The notes beneath the pieces were generated by a model. That model was not told the DNA's origin, did no database searches, and worked only from the letters and a program-made list of their open reading frames with translations. Below are positions 55,725 to 64,000 of a stretch of DNA of 64,000 nt, one piece after another. This stretch comes from Charina bottae (lineage: Eukaryota > Chordata > Lepidosauria > Squamata > Charinaidae). The position numbers and the translations under genes are program-made. The stretch covers positions 81,807,921-81,871,920 of the forward strand of contig JALMGJ010000005.1 in NCBI GenBank assembly GCA_023362775.1, read 5' to 3'. Position 1 is the first letter of the stretch; each line of letters opens with the position of its first letter.

Positions 55725-55848
55725 AGGGTGCTAACCACCCCCAGGGTTGGTTACCCCTCCTCACACCCAAAATGAGATGGCAGAGACAGGTGTTCACCCC
55801 TTTCCGGAAGGCCGGGAGAGTGGGGGCCTGCCTCACCTCTGGGGGAAG
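55725..55848 (-). mobile_element. L2-type fragment adjoining the complete L2
   Basis: 'agatggcagagacaggtg' through 'cctcacctctgggggaagag' repeats, with differences, the segment at about 56111-56190 of the complete L2. It is thus a short piece of another L2 copy in the same orientation. Confidence 0.7.
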
Positions 55849-55850
55849 AG

Positions 55851-55906
55851 TATGTATGTATGTATGTATGTATGTATGTATGTATGTATGTATTTATTTA
55901 TTTATT
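55851..55906. repeat. (TATG)n(TATT)n tract at the L2 3' end
   Basis: About ten TATG units, then three or four TATT units, directly at the 3' terminus of the minus-strand L2. Confidence 0.95.
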
Positions 55907-56059
55907 CAATTTCTATAACCGCCCATCTCCCCCATGGGGAACTCTGGGTGGTTCACAATAAATAAGTTAAAATAAAGTCTAAAATTTCAATTATACAATA
56001 AAATATATATAGAAAATCCGGATGGTGATGGAATAATTAAAAGAAGGACAGTTATAAAA

Positions 56060-57505
56060 TTAGGGGATTAGCCACTCCCATGAGGAACTATCCCTTCCTC
56101 CTTCCCACGCCAGGCGGCAGAACCAGGTCTTTAGCTCTTTCCTAAAGGTCGGGAGGGAGGAGATCTGTCTCAACTCTGGGGGCAAGATGTTCCATAGAGT
56201 GGGCGCTGTCACAGAGAAGGCCCGCCTCCTAGACCCCATCCGATGACACTCTTTAGTTGATGGGGTTCGTAGCAGGCCCTCTCTGAATGACAGGGTGGGG
56301 CGGGTCGATAACATGGGGATAAGACGGTCCCTCAGGTATTCTGGCCCCATGCCATGTAGGGCTTTAAAGGTGATAACCAACACCTTGAATTGTACTCGGA
56401 AGCAAACCGGCACCCAATGCAGCTCGCGGAGCAGCGGTGTTACATGTGCGGATCTTGACGCACCCAAAACTGCCCGCGCGGCCGCATTCTGCACCAGCTG
56501 TAGCTTCCGGATAGTCTTCAAGGGTAGCCCCATGTAGAGCACATTGCAATAATCTACATGGGAGATGACGAGAGCACGAGTGACTGTACGGAGGGCGTCG
56601 CGATCCAGGAATGGGCATAACTGGCGCACTAACGGAAGTGGTGCAAAAGCCCTCCTAGCCACGACTGCCACCTGCTCTTCGAGCAGGAGTCGTGAGTCTA
56701 GAAGGACCCCCAGATTACGCACCGGTTCCGAACGGGGTAGTGCTACCCCATAGAGAACCAAAGATGATAATTTCCCAGAAGACGCTAAGCCATCAATCCA
56801 CAGCCACTCGGTCTTACCAGGGTTCAACTGAAGCCTGTTGTTCCCCATCCAGGCCCTCACAGCCCCCAGGCACTGGGACAGGGTGGACACTGCATCCCTT
56901 ACCTCACCAGGGATGGAGATATACAATTGAGTATCATCTACATACTGATGATACCTCATCCCATGGTGACGGATGATCTCGCCCAGTGGTTTCATGTAGA
57001 TGTTAAATAGGAGAGGAGAGAGAACCGACCCCTGCGGCACTCCACATAGGAGCGGTCGCGGGCCGAATCTCTCCTCTCCTATCAGCACCGACTGGGAGCG
57101 GCCCCGGAGGAAGGAGGTGAACCAGCATAAAACTACGCCACCCACCCCCAACTCCCTAAGCTGCCCCAAAAGGATACCATGGTCAATGGTATCGAAAGCC
57201 GCTGAGAGATCTAAGAGAGCCAGGATTGATGCACTACCTCCATCCCGCTCCCGCCAGAGATCATCCGTAAGCGCAACCAATGCAGTCTCCGTCCCGTGTC
57301 CCAGCCTGAAACCTGACTGAAAAGGGTCTAGATAATCCGCTTCATCCAGGGTCCTTTGAAGTTGCAATGCCACCACTTTCTCAACCACGTTTCCCAAAAA
57401 GGGAAGGTGGGAGACTGGACGAAAATTGTCCAGGATGGTAGGGTCCAGGGATGGCTTCTTGAGGAGGGGGTGTACCAATTCCTCCTTGAAGGCAGTTGGA
57501 ACCTC
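56060..57505 (-). pseudogene. L2 reverse transcriptase part of ORF2 (frame 2)
   Basis: 472 codons counted from 57478, where the codon is TTG; the frame is open back to the G tract, so it is the continuation of the endonuclease frame after one slip. 'LLDLSAAFD' (D90), 'GVPQGSVLSP' (146-155) and 'YVDD' (179-182) give an intact palm. 'HVTPLLRELHWVPVCFRVQF' (near 345) and 'TLWNILPPELR' mark the conserved L2 C-terminus. No further stop. Apart from the slip this copy is well preserved, hence fairly young. Confidence 0.88.
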
Positions 57506-58986
57506 CCCCCCCCCAACAAGGATGTATTAATCATAGCCTGGACCCATCCACATGTCACCTCCCTGGCCGACTTTACCAGCCAGGAAGGGCAGGGATCTAA
57601 ATAACATGTGATGGAATTAACAATTTGAAGGATCCTGTCCACTTCCTTAGGTCCAACAGGATCAAATCGTTCCCAGATAACAGGACAAGACCGCTCTCCC
57701 GGCATCTCCCCAGACTGCAATCCACGCATGGAGTCCAACTTAGACCGAATCCGAGCGATTTTATCCTGCAGATGCTCAGAAAATTCTTCCGCACGGCCTT
57801 CCAGGTGGGTGGTCACTACCACCCTACCTAAGAGAGATCGAGTAATCTTGAACAGGGCCGTCGGACGGCATTCTGCGGACGCGATAAGAGCGGAGAAATA
57901 ATCATGTTTCGCCGCTCTTACTGCCACAAGGTAGGCCTTAATAGCGGCTCTAGATTGTGTTCGGTCGAATTCCGTCTTCGTCTTTCTCCAGCGGCGCTCT
58001 AGACGTCTCTTCACCCTCTTCAAAACCCTCAACTCCTCCATAAACCACGGGGAGTGATGGCTTGAATGGGGCTGGAGAGGTCGCATCGGCGCGATCCTGT
58101 CCAAGGCACCGGCCGCCTCCTTATTCCAGGCTGCGGCCAATGCCTCCGCTGGACCGTGCAGCAGATCCTTGGGTATTAACCCCAGCTCCCTCTGAAACCT
58201 CAATGGGTCCATAAGTCGCTGGGGGCGGACCAATCGAATAGATCCTGCCTCCCTGAAGAGTGGGGAGGCATGAGAGAATCCTGGGGATATCAGGACGTGA
58301 TCTGACCATGACAACGGGGATAGTTCTAACTTTCCCCTCAGGTCACTTTGCCATTGCTCTGACAAGAAAACCAAATCCGGAGTGAGTCCACTGTCTCGAG
58401 TCGAGTCCCGAATAATCTGGGACAGGCCCATGGCTGCCATGGTAGTCATGAACTCCCGAGCCGCTTCCGAGGCATGTCCCAGGGACGGCAGGTTAAAATC
58501 CCCCAAGACCATAAGTCTGGGGAACTCCACCGCCAACCCTGAGACGGCCTCCAGCAGCTCAGGCAGGGAGGTTGCTACGCAGCAGGGAGGCTGGTACAAT
58601 AGCAACACTCCCAACTGTTCTCGGGCACCCAACTTGAAAAACAGGGTCTCACATCCGGCCACTTGTGGAGCAAGGCCCCTGAAAGCCACCAAGGATTCTC
58701 TGATGATAACTGCCACCCCTCCTCCCCTACCCCGGTCTCTTGGCCACAAGAGAAATCCGGCTGGGCACATCTCCGAGAGGGCTACCCCTCCCTCTGGGCC
58801 CAGCCAGGTCTCAGTAATACATGCCAGGTCAGCCCCTCTCTCTGTGATTAATTCACTTATGAGAGGGGCTTTGTTGTTTACTGACCTGGCGTTAAGTAGC
58901 AGCAGCCGAAAACCGGGGCCCTCAAGGATCTGCTGTCCAGAACCTAGGGTTGAACTCGGAGGACCGGAACGCACCACCGGTATCAA
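57328..58986 (-). pseudogene. L2 endonuclease part of ORF2 (frame 1)
   Basis: Open for about 550 codons and further upstream; the first codon of the stretch is TTG, so the real start lies before it. The AP-type endonuclease spans about 25-235: 'LLNARSV' (N32), 'ITETWLG' (E59), 'LGDFNLP' (162-165 GDFN), 'LTPDLVF' (D204), 'SWSDH' (SDH 228-230). All key residues are present. A linker follows. At the G tract 57514-57505 this frame goes out of register and the last residues to 57328 are nonsense. The domain would nick DNA at the target site. Confidence 0.85.
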
Positions 58987-59460
58987 ACACCGGGGGCGCC
59001 TTCCCCAAAGATGGCCTGTCCTCCGGTTCCCGTCACAATATCACCACCTCGATTGGGTTGCCCACATTATAGTCCCCAGAGTTTCCTGATCCGGTCGCCT
59101 CCATTCCCGAACCCCTCGAAAACCTGGAACTAGGCAGGGGTCTCTTCCATGCATCCATCCTTGCACTCTCAATCCTCCTGGGCAGTCGTAGGCCACCAGC
59201 GCAACCAACTGAAGCTCTCGGCGCTGGTAAACCCCAACCGCCCCTCCCATTCATCATCCAATCACTATGCCCCCTGTGGCCTCTCTCACTAACCACAAGG
59301 GGCAAACAGTCACTCCTACCTACCCTGTCTCTCACTCAGGGATAGGTACTCTCTCATACACATACAATCCTAGGCCCCCCACCCGCGCCTCCCACTCACG
59401 GGGGGGAACCACACTCACACGAGAGACCCTGCAATTTCTGCCGCCCTGACAAAGGGGGTG

Positions 59461-59875
59461 GATGTCCTTCAAATGACTCTCAAGCAGCAACTATTGAACA
59501 ATCTTAATTCAATCATTCTTTGTCTTCACGAGTCCTTTCCCCTCTAATTTTTCTGCAATGCAATCCCAATCACAACACTGCACTTAAATCAGGATTTCAA
59601 AATGTTCCAAAGTATTCAGTACCACTTTCTGAGCATCTCTGTCATATTAATATCTCTGTGTTTTGTAGGAATGAAATATTTTTATTGGATTCCTCTGACC
59701 AGCTAATTCAGTTTAATGTGGACAGGATATTTTCCCCTAGAGACTGTTTGTTAACGCGTTATCTGCTAAAAAGTTGGTAATTACTCTTTTCCTTTCTTCA
59801 GAATTAGTGTCGTTATATAGGTGTATTAGCATAGAGAGTTTTTTAAAATATCGGTAACACACATTTGCAGGTAAC
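59461..59875. other. No gene recognised
   Basis: Sequence between the L2 5' end and the next SINE. Nothing recognisable. Confidence 0.4.
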
Positions 59876-60217
59876 TAATACTAGAACTAAGTAGGGTAAG
59901 ACGCCAGGCTTGTTGATCGGAAGATCGCAAGTTTGGAGGTTCGAATCCCTAGCCCCGTGTGACGGAGTGAGCTCCTGCACTAGCTCCAGCTCTTGACAAT
60001 CTAGCAATTTGAAAGCATGCAAATGCAAGTAGATGAGTAGCTACCACTTCGGTGGGTAGGTAACAGCGTTCTGCGCGTGTCATACGGCCACATGACCGTG
60101 GAAGCGTCTTCGGACAACGCTGGCTCTTTGGCTAACAAACGGAGATGAGCACCGGCCCCTAGAGTCGGACACGACTGCACAAATGTGTGGGGGGAACCTT
60201 TACCTTAATACTAGAAC
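59876..60217 (+). mobile_element. Sauria SINE, 12-bp target duplication
   Basis: The insert at 59888-60205 lies between identical 12-mers TAATACTAGAAC (59876-59887 and 60206-60217). The head is slightly short ('taagtagggtaagacgccag'), and the tail is complete ('gagtcggacacgactgcac ... ggggggaacctttacc'). Confidence 0.95.
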
Positions 60218-60724
60218 ATTTTCTTTGAACCCTGAATATGAACAGTGAAAACTAGCTTACAACAGTGGTGATACTGAAGAGAATGGGCAGGGATGAGCAG
60301 TGTCACCGCTAAAAGGAAGTCCTTCCTTTTCTGTATCTTTCTGCATACATAAATTCTGCTCTTGAAGAAAAGAGGAAATCAAGCAGGGGCCAATGAAGAT
60401 ACCAGTTGCCCTGTGAATTACCCCAGAGTAGCACTATCTTGGGCAAAACACATTTTGAATTCTTCAACACCTACTGCTGAGTTTAATAGTCCTGAACACT
60501 ATATTTACCTAAAAGGAAGATGACCTGAATTCTTCTTCACTTTCAAAAAAGAAAAAAGAAACAAACAAAGACAGGGATTAAATACAAACATATTGTCAAT
60601 CTCCCCATAGCAAATCTAAGCTAACCCTTCCACTTTAAAGGTAAATTATTTGAGGGAAAGCTTGTCTTCCATTCAGTATTTATTTATCTATTTACATCAA
60701 AACCATCAAACCAAGTTAAAAATT
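60218..60724. other. No gene recognised
   Basis: Non-coding. The first 30 bp are duplicated at 61320-61356. Confidence 0.4.
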
Positions 60725-60802
60725 CATTGAGCCAGTCAGCCTCTCTGAGTCCAAGCTGCCTCACAGCGTGGCTGTAGGAAAAGCAGGATGGAAATCTAAC
60801 AG
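60725..60802 (+). mobile_element. CORE/MIR-like SINE core fragment
   Basis: 'gccagtcagcctctctgagtcc' and 'tgcctcacagcgtggctgtagg' match the CORE block of the SINEs here, diverged. It ends at the ATT repeat. Confidence 0.5.
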
Positions 60803-60803
60803 A

Positions 60804-60849
<46 letters not shown>
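60803..60849. repeat. (ATT)n microsatellite
   Basis: About 47 bp of ATT trinucleotides between a SINE core and an L2 tail. Confidence 0.95.
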
Positions 60850-60850
<1 letters not shown>

Positions 60851-61035
60851 GAATTTATCACCGCCCATCTTGATGACAGTAGACTCTGGGTGGTTTACAA
60901 CAATAATAAAAGAAATAAGATATACAAATATTAGGCATACCAGTGACCATATCTTAACTAGAGGTTCTTCTGAACCACTCTGTTTTGAAGGCTTTCCAGA
61001 AGGCCAGGAGCAATGGGGCCTTTCAGATTTCTAGT
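60850..61035 (-). mobile_element. L2-type LINE 3' end fragment
   Basis: Antisense 'tttatcaccgcccatctt', 'actctgggtggtttacaaca' and 'ggctttccagaaggccagg' match the 3' UTR and last coding bases of L2. Confidence 0.7.
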
Positions 61036-61220
61036 GTCCGTTATTATTTTTGTTCAGCTGCTCCTTGACATCTAAATCGAAGGAAGCAACTAGCAGCATC
61101 CTGGAATGCTGCCTAAGTTAAATAATGGGCAGGATGAGGGAAAGCAGACTGAAACTGCACCCAGACAAGGCAGAGGAAACTTAACTCAGGGACAGAAGCA
61201 TTGGCTCTGTACCTAACCAC

Positions 61221-61395
61221 AATGACAAAAGAGCGACCACATCTGCACAGCAGTGTCATGATGCAAAACCTCACTCTTGCCTACTTGCATCCTGATGTGG
61301 TAACACACATTTGCAGGTACTAGAACATTTTCTTTGAACCCTGAATATGAACAGTGTCAATGTCATCGCTCTTTTGTCATCCTGATGCAAGTACA
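61221..61395. repeat. Patchwork of short copies from nearby sequence
   Basis: 61299-61356 repeats the sequence flanking the SINE insertion 59888-60205, without the SINE and without 7 bp. 61366-61380 is the exact inverse of 61222-61236 (15 bp). 'acttgcatcctgatg' at 61283-61297 and 'catcctgatgcaagt' at 61378-61392 are a near-inverted pair. Confidence 0.8.
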
Positions 61396-61634
61396 TAAAT
61401 TTGTGTCATGCTGCATGTTTTCTCACTGCTCCTATTTATCGTCCCGTCCCCCCATCCCCCGTGGATGCCGAATAAAGTTGCACTTCTCTGAAAAAGCAAG
61501 ATTGCAATCCAGGAATGGGCCTTGACCCTCCATTGGATTTGCTAGTGGGAGTTCTAGCGCAATTAGGCCTAGGGCACCAGCCGCATTCCTTGCCGCGGGT
61601 GGCAGATTATTCTGTCAGAATATTCGGTGATTAT

Positions 61635-61722
61635 TCATGGCTTGGGTAAATCCTGTCTTGATTGGTACAGTGCCCTGTGCGTGGGCTATCCTCGAGGCGT
61701 GTCTGGAAGTTGCACCTGGTCC
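61635..61722 (+). pseudogene. Possible old L2 fragment, sense
   Basis: Translation gives 'CLDWYSALCVGYP' and, one frame off, 'VWKLHLVQG', resembling L2 'HVDYCNVLYMGLP' and 'IRKLQLVQN' in order. Short and diverged. Confidence 0.4.
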
Positions 61723-62314
61723 AAGGTGTAGGGATCGCATGATGGCTGCATTGCCAGATCTCCACTGCTTCCAGGCAGAAGCAATGGACCTTTAGGAGAG
61801 GCCCCATAGAAAAGGCCTCTCCTGGTAGGAACCTCTCTGGCCATAAGATCTGCACAAGAGCCCCATCAAATAGGCTTGCCATATTTTCAAGCAGCTAAAC
61901 CAGGGCAAAGATCAAAACAAAGAAAAACCAGGAAAATCCTGGTCAGGGTGGAAGTAGGGTAAGCCTACTTGGGAGATGCCCCTGCTGTCAGAGATCCGTC
62001 TTCCTGGCCTGGGGAAGAAGACTTTCTTTGCCCCAGTTGCCAGGCAAATACTCTGTCCGGAGGTGCATTCGGTCCCCACTCTCAGCATCTGGAAAATCTG
62101 TAAAGATTAATCTCTTTTGCCAGGCTCATGATTATGGACACCATCTTGACTTTTTTGACACCCTGCAGATACCACTGGTCAGGCTGCTGCACAAGGAGCA
62201 AAGGCTGTTGCAGGCATAACCCCACTGGTGATGCTGCACAGTGGTCATCATTCTCTGAATCAGCCGTGGATTTATGGCGTTCTGGATTTATGCCGTGGCA
62301 AATTATTGTTATTC
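61723..62314. other. No gene recognised
   Basis: Non-coding. A small inverted repeat 'aggagaggcc' / 'ggcctctcct' lies at 61795-61831. Confidence 0.4.
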
Positions 62315-62580
62315 TTATTGTTATTGGACTTTTATCCCGCCTTTTTGTAACTCAAGGCGGCGAACATACCTAATACTCCTTCCTCCTCCTATTTTCCCCA
62401 CAACAACAACCCTGTGAGGTGAGTTGGGCTGAGAGAGAGGGACTGGCCCAAGGTCACCCAGCCGGCTTTCATGCCTAAGACAGGACTAGAACTCACCGAT
62501 TCCTGGTTTCTAGCCCAGCACCTGAACCACCACATCTGAACCACTACACCACACTGGGTCTCCATCATATGTACAAGGCC
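62315..62580 (-). mobile_element. CORE/MIR-like tRNA SINE
   Basis: Antisense order: tail 'cttttatcccgcctttttg', CORE block, then head 'accactacaccacactgg'. Near full length, preceded by a TTATTG repeat. The head has an extra 'accaccacatctga' insertion. Confidence 0.85.
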
Positions 62581-62629
62581 CTTAAAGTGACCAACTTGGT
62601 TTGAAACCATTGGTAATGACTGTAACTGG

Positions 62630-62705
62630 TATTATTTATTTATTATTACATTTATACGCCACCCATCTCACCATAAAAGTGACTCTGGGCAGCTAGTATG
62701 AACAG
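62630..62705 (-). mobile_element. L2-type LINE 3' tail
   Basis: (TTTA)n then 'atttatacgccacccatctc' and 'gtgactctgggcagct': the antisense L2 3' end. Confidence 0.6.
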
Positions 62706-62929
62706 CTGACTGCAGTAAATGCTAGGCTGAAAATCTGGGCTCCAATACCAGTTCAGTTCTAAGTTCCTAGGAGACACATTAAAGTTGTTACAGTGGTAGC
62801 GAATGCACATATGTTGCATTTCTCCTTCCTCCCTGTAACAAGTGAGGTGTCACTGGAAAAATATATGGCAATTAACTACAAAACCTCTGTTACTCCTGAA
62901 ACTTTTTTTTCCCTCTTTTTTCATGTGTC

Positions 62930-63145
62930 AGTGTTGACTACTGGCGACTGCCTCAACAAGCCCTTGCAGTTTTCTTGGCAAGGTTTTTTGGAAGTGGTTT
63001 GCCATTGCCTCTATCCTAGGGCTGAGAGAGAGAGACTGGCCCATGGTCACCCAGCTGGCTTCATGCCTAAGGCGGGACTAGAACTCCCAGCCTCCTGGTT
63101 TCTAGCCTGATGCCTTTACCACTACACCACACTGGCTCTCGAAAC
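62930..63145 (-). mobile_element. CORE/MIR-like SINE, variant with a different tail
   Basis: Head and CORE block are as in other copies ('accactacaccacactggc', 'ggtcacccagctggcttc'). The left side reads 'tttgccattgcctctatcct' and 'gcagttttcttggcaagg' instead of the L2-like tail. The same 'tttgccattggctccttcct' linker joins the tandem units at 3249-3660. Confidence 0.8.
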
Positions 63146-64000
63146 ATTTATTGGTGAGAAAAAAAATACACACTGGTGCCCAACATAGAATTTGGGAGAA
63201 CAAAACTGCACATTTTTGTTGCTGGTGACATATTCTCATTTCACCATCTTGTGGTCTCAGGACGCTGACTTACTGGCTAGAGAGACTGTGCGTGTGTGCC
63301 TTTGGCCTTGAGTACAAATTCCATACCTACAGAAACAGTCGCCATTCTTTTCTGGATTCCTTTTTGTGCTCCTTTCCAATTTCCAGGGCATTTTTCATTC
63401 GTTTTTGTAGGCTAAATCCATTCATGGACGTGTAGAAGTACAAATGTGGGAATACAGTTCTCACCCCTTTTCTCTAGCTATTTCACATGGTTTCTCAGCT
63501 TCCCGACTGAAGAATCCTAGAAACAACAACACTGTGTGGAGAACTGGAGCCGGGGAACTAAAATTACCCCACGAGGGAAGGAGATTTGAAAACAGTGCTA
63601 AGAAATACTGGGAACTGGGAAGCAAGGCAGTGAGAGCTTCTCATTGTAAGAGAAATTTTATTTTTAACAGATGCTAAGGCAGATGGCACAGAATTAACAG
63701 AAATGGGAGAGAAAAAAGTGGAGGAACATTACTGGCTCCAGAGAGAGTGGACATTAAAAAAATAAAGAATAAGGGAACGAAAACAAGTTTAAGTACTCTC
63801 TCCAGAGAAGAGGGGGGGCACTGAGAGGCCAAGCAGGGACAAAGCAGTGTGATAATAATAAGCAAAGGCGTGAAATTGCTAAAGCAAAATTTGTGGGACT
63901 CGGGAGGGGGCATAAAGGCCTCACTCAGAAATTACGGATATGACTTTTCCGTTTTTATCATTAATAATAATCAAGATGAGGAAAAGGAGACAGAGGAGGA
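63146..64000. other. No gene recognised
   Basis: Non-coding sequence to the window edge. No repeat end seen. The 77-codon frame at 63444-63677 has no motif. Confidence 0.4.

Larger units (their letters stand above)
55891..59460 (-). mobile_element. Near-complete L2-type LINE
   Basis: About 3.57 kb on the minus strand: a 5' region (59460 to about 59040) with an open but unrecognised frame, endonuclease, reverse transcriptase, a short 3' UTR and a (TATT)n end. The RT motifs ('LLKKPSLDP', 'NFRPVSHLPFL', 'YVDDTQLYI') are those of the L2 clade rather than CR1. Several fragments elsewhere in the window align to it. No clear target duplication was found. Confidence 0.88.

Noticed and set aside
58382..59089. 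235-codon plus-strand frame
   Set aside because: It is antisense to the L2 endonuclease, with no family signature of its own.

Overview
This window looks like squamate reptile nuclear DNA (lizard or snake; I cannot resolve further). The evidence is the repeat content: several Sauria-type SINEs, CORE/MIR-like tRNA SINEs with L2-like tails, an intact RTE/BovB LINE, L2- and CR1-type LINEs, an L1 remnant, Penelope-like elements, hAT-type MITEs and a chromodomain Ty3/Gypsy LTR element. I found no exon of a host protein gene that I can defend. Apart from simple repeats, the sequence between the mobile elements is apparently non-coding. Most short open frames there are chance frames, and many open with TTG or CTG rather than ATG.

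Layout. 0-7.3 kb: a CR1 remnant split by a MITE, a SINE with four tandem core units, a weak promoter/exon-like patch near 4.1 kb, an L1 tail, a hAT MITE and an old BovB relic. 7.4-7.6 kb: a very short Penelope insertion with a 12-bp target duplication and a hammerhead-ribozyme-like core. 7.6-20.6 kb: unique DNA with CR1, L2 and SINE fragments and simple repeats. 20.6-28 kb: unique DNA, a Sauria SINE, a hAT MITE sitting in the tip of a longer palindrome, a long pentanucleotide array and an antisense CR1 relic. 28.0-34.7 kb: a stretch in which I recognise no transposon.

35.9-43.2 kb: a minus-strand chromodomain Gypsy element with two 0.37-kb LTRs and internal deletions. A full-length BovB LINE (1010-codon ORF, plus strand) is inserted in its pol gene and flanked by a perfect 11-bp target duplication. 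43.2-53.5 kb: unique DNA with a hAT MITE, a Sauria SINE and LINE scraps. 53.5-54.8 kb: a Penelope-like element with a GIY-YIG endonuclease frame, a 13-bp target duplication and an inverted 5' part. 55.7-59.5 kb: a near-complete L2 LINE on the minus strand, with endonuclease and reverse transcriptase split by one frameshift in a G tract. 59.5-64 kb: more SINEs, L2 tails and a short duplicated patch that preserves a SINE-free version of a SINE insertion site.

How the parts work together: the BovB protein is the expected source of reverse transcriptase for the Sauria SINEs, which share its 3' tail sequence. L2 is the likely partner of the CORE-SINEs. The MITEs depend on hAT-type transposases that are not present here. 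All family names rest on reading motifs and ends by eye, with no database search.
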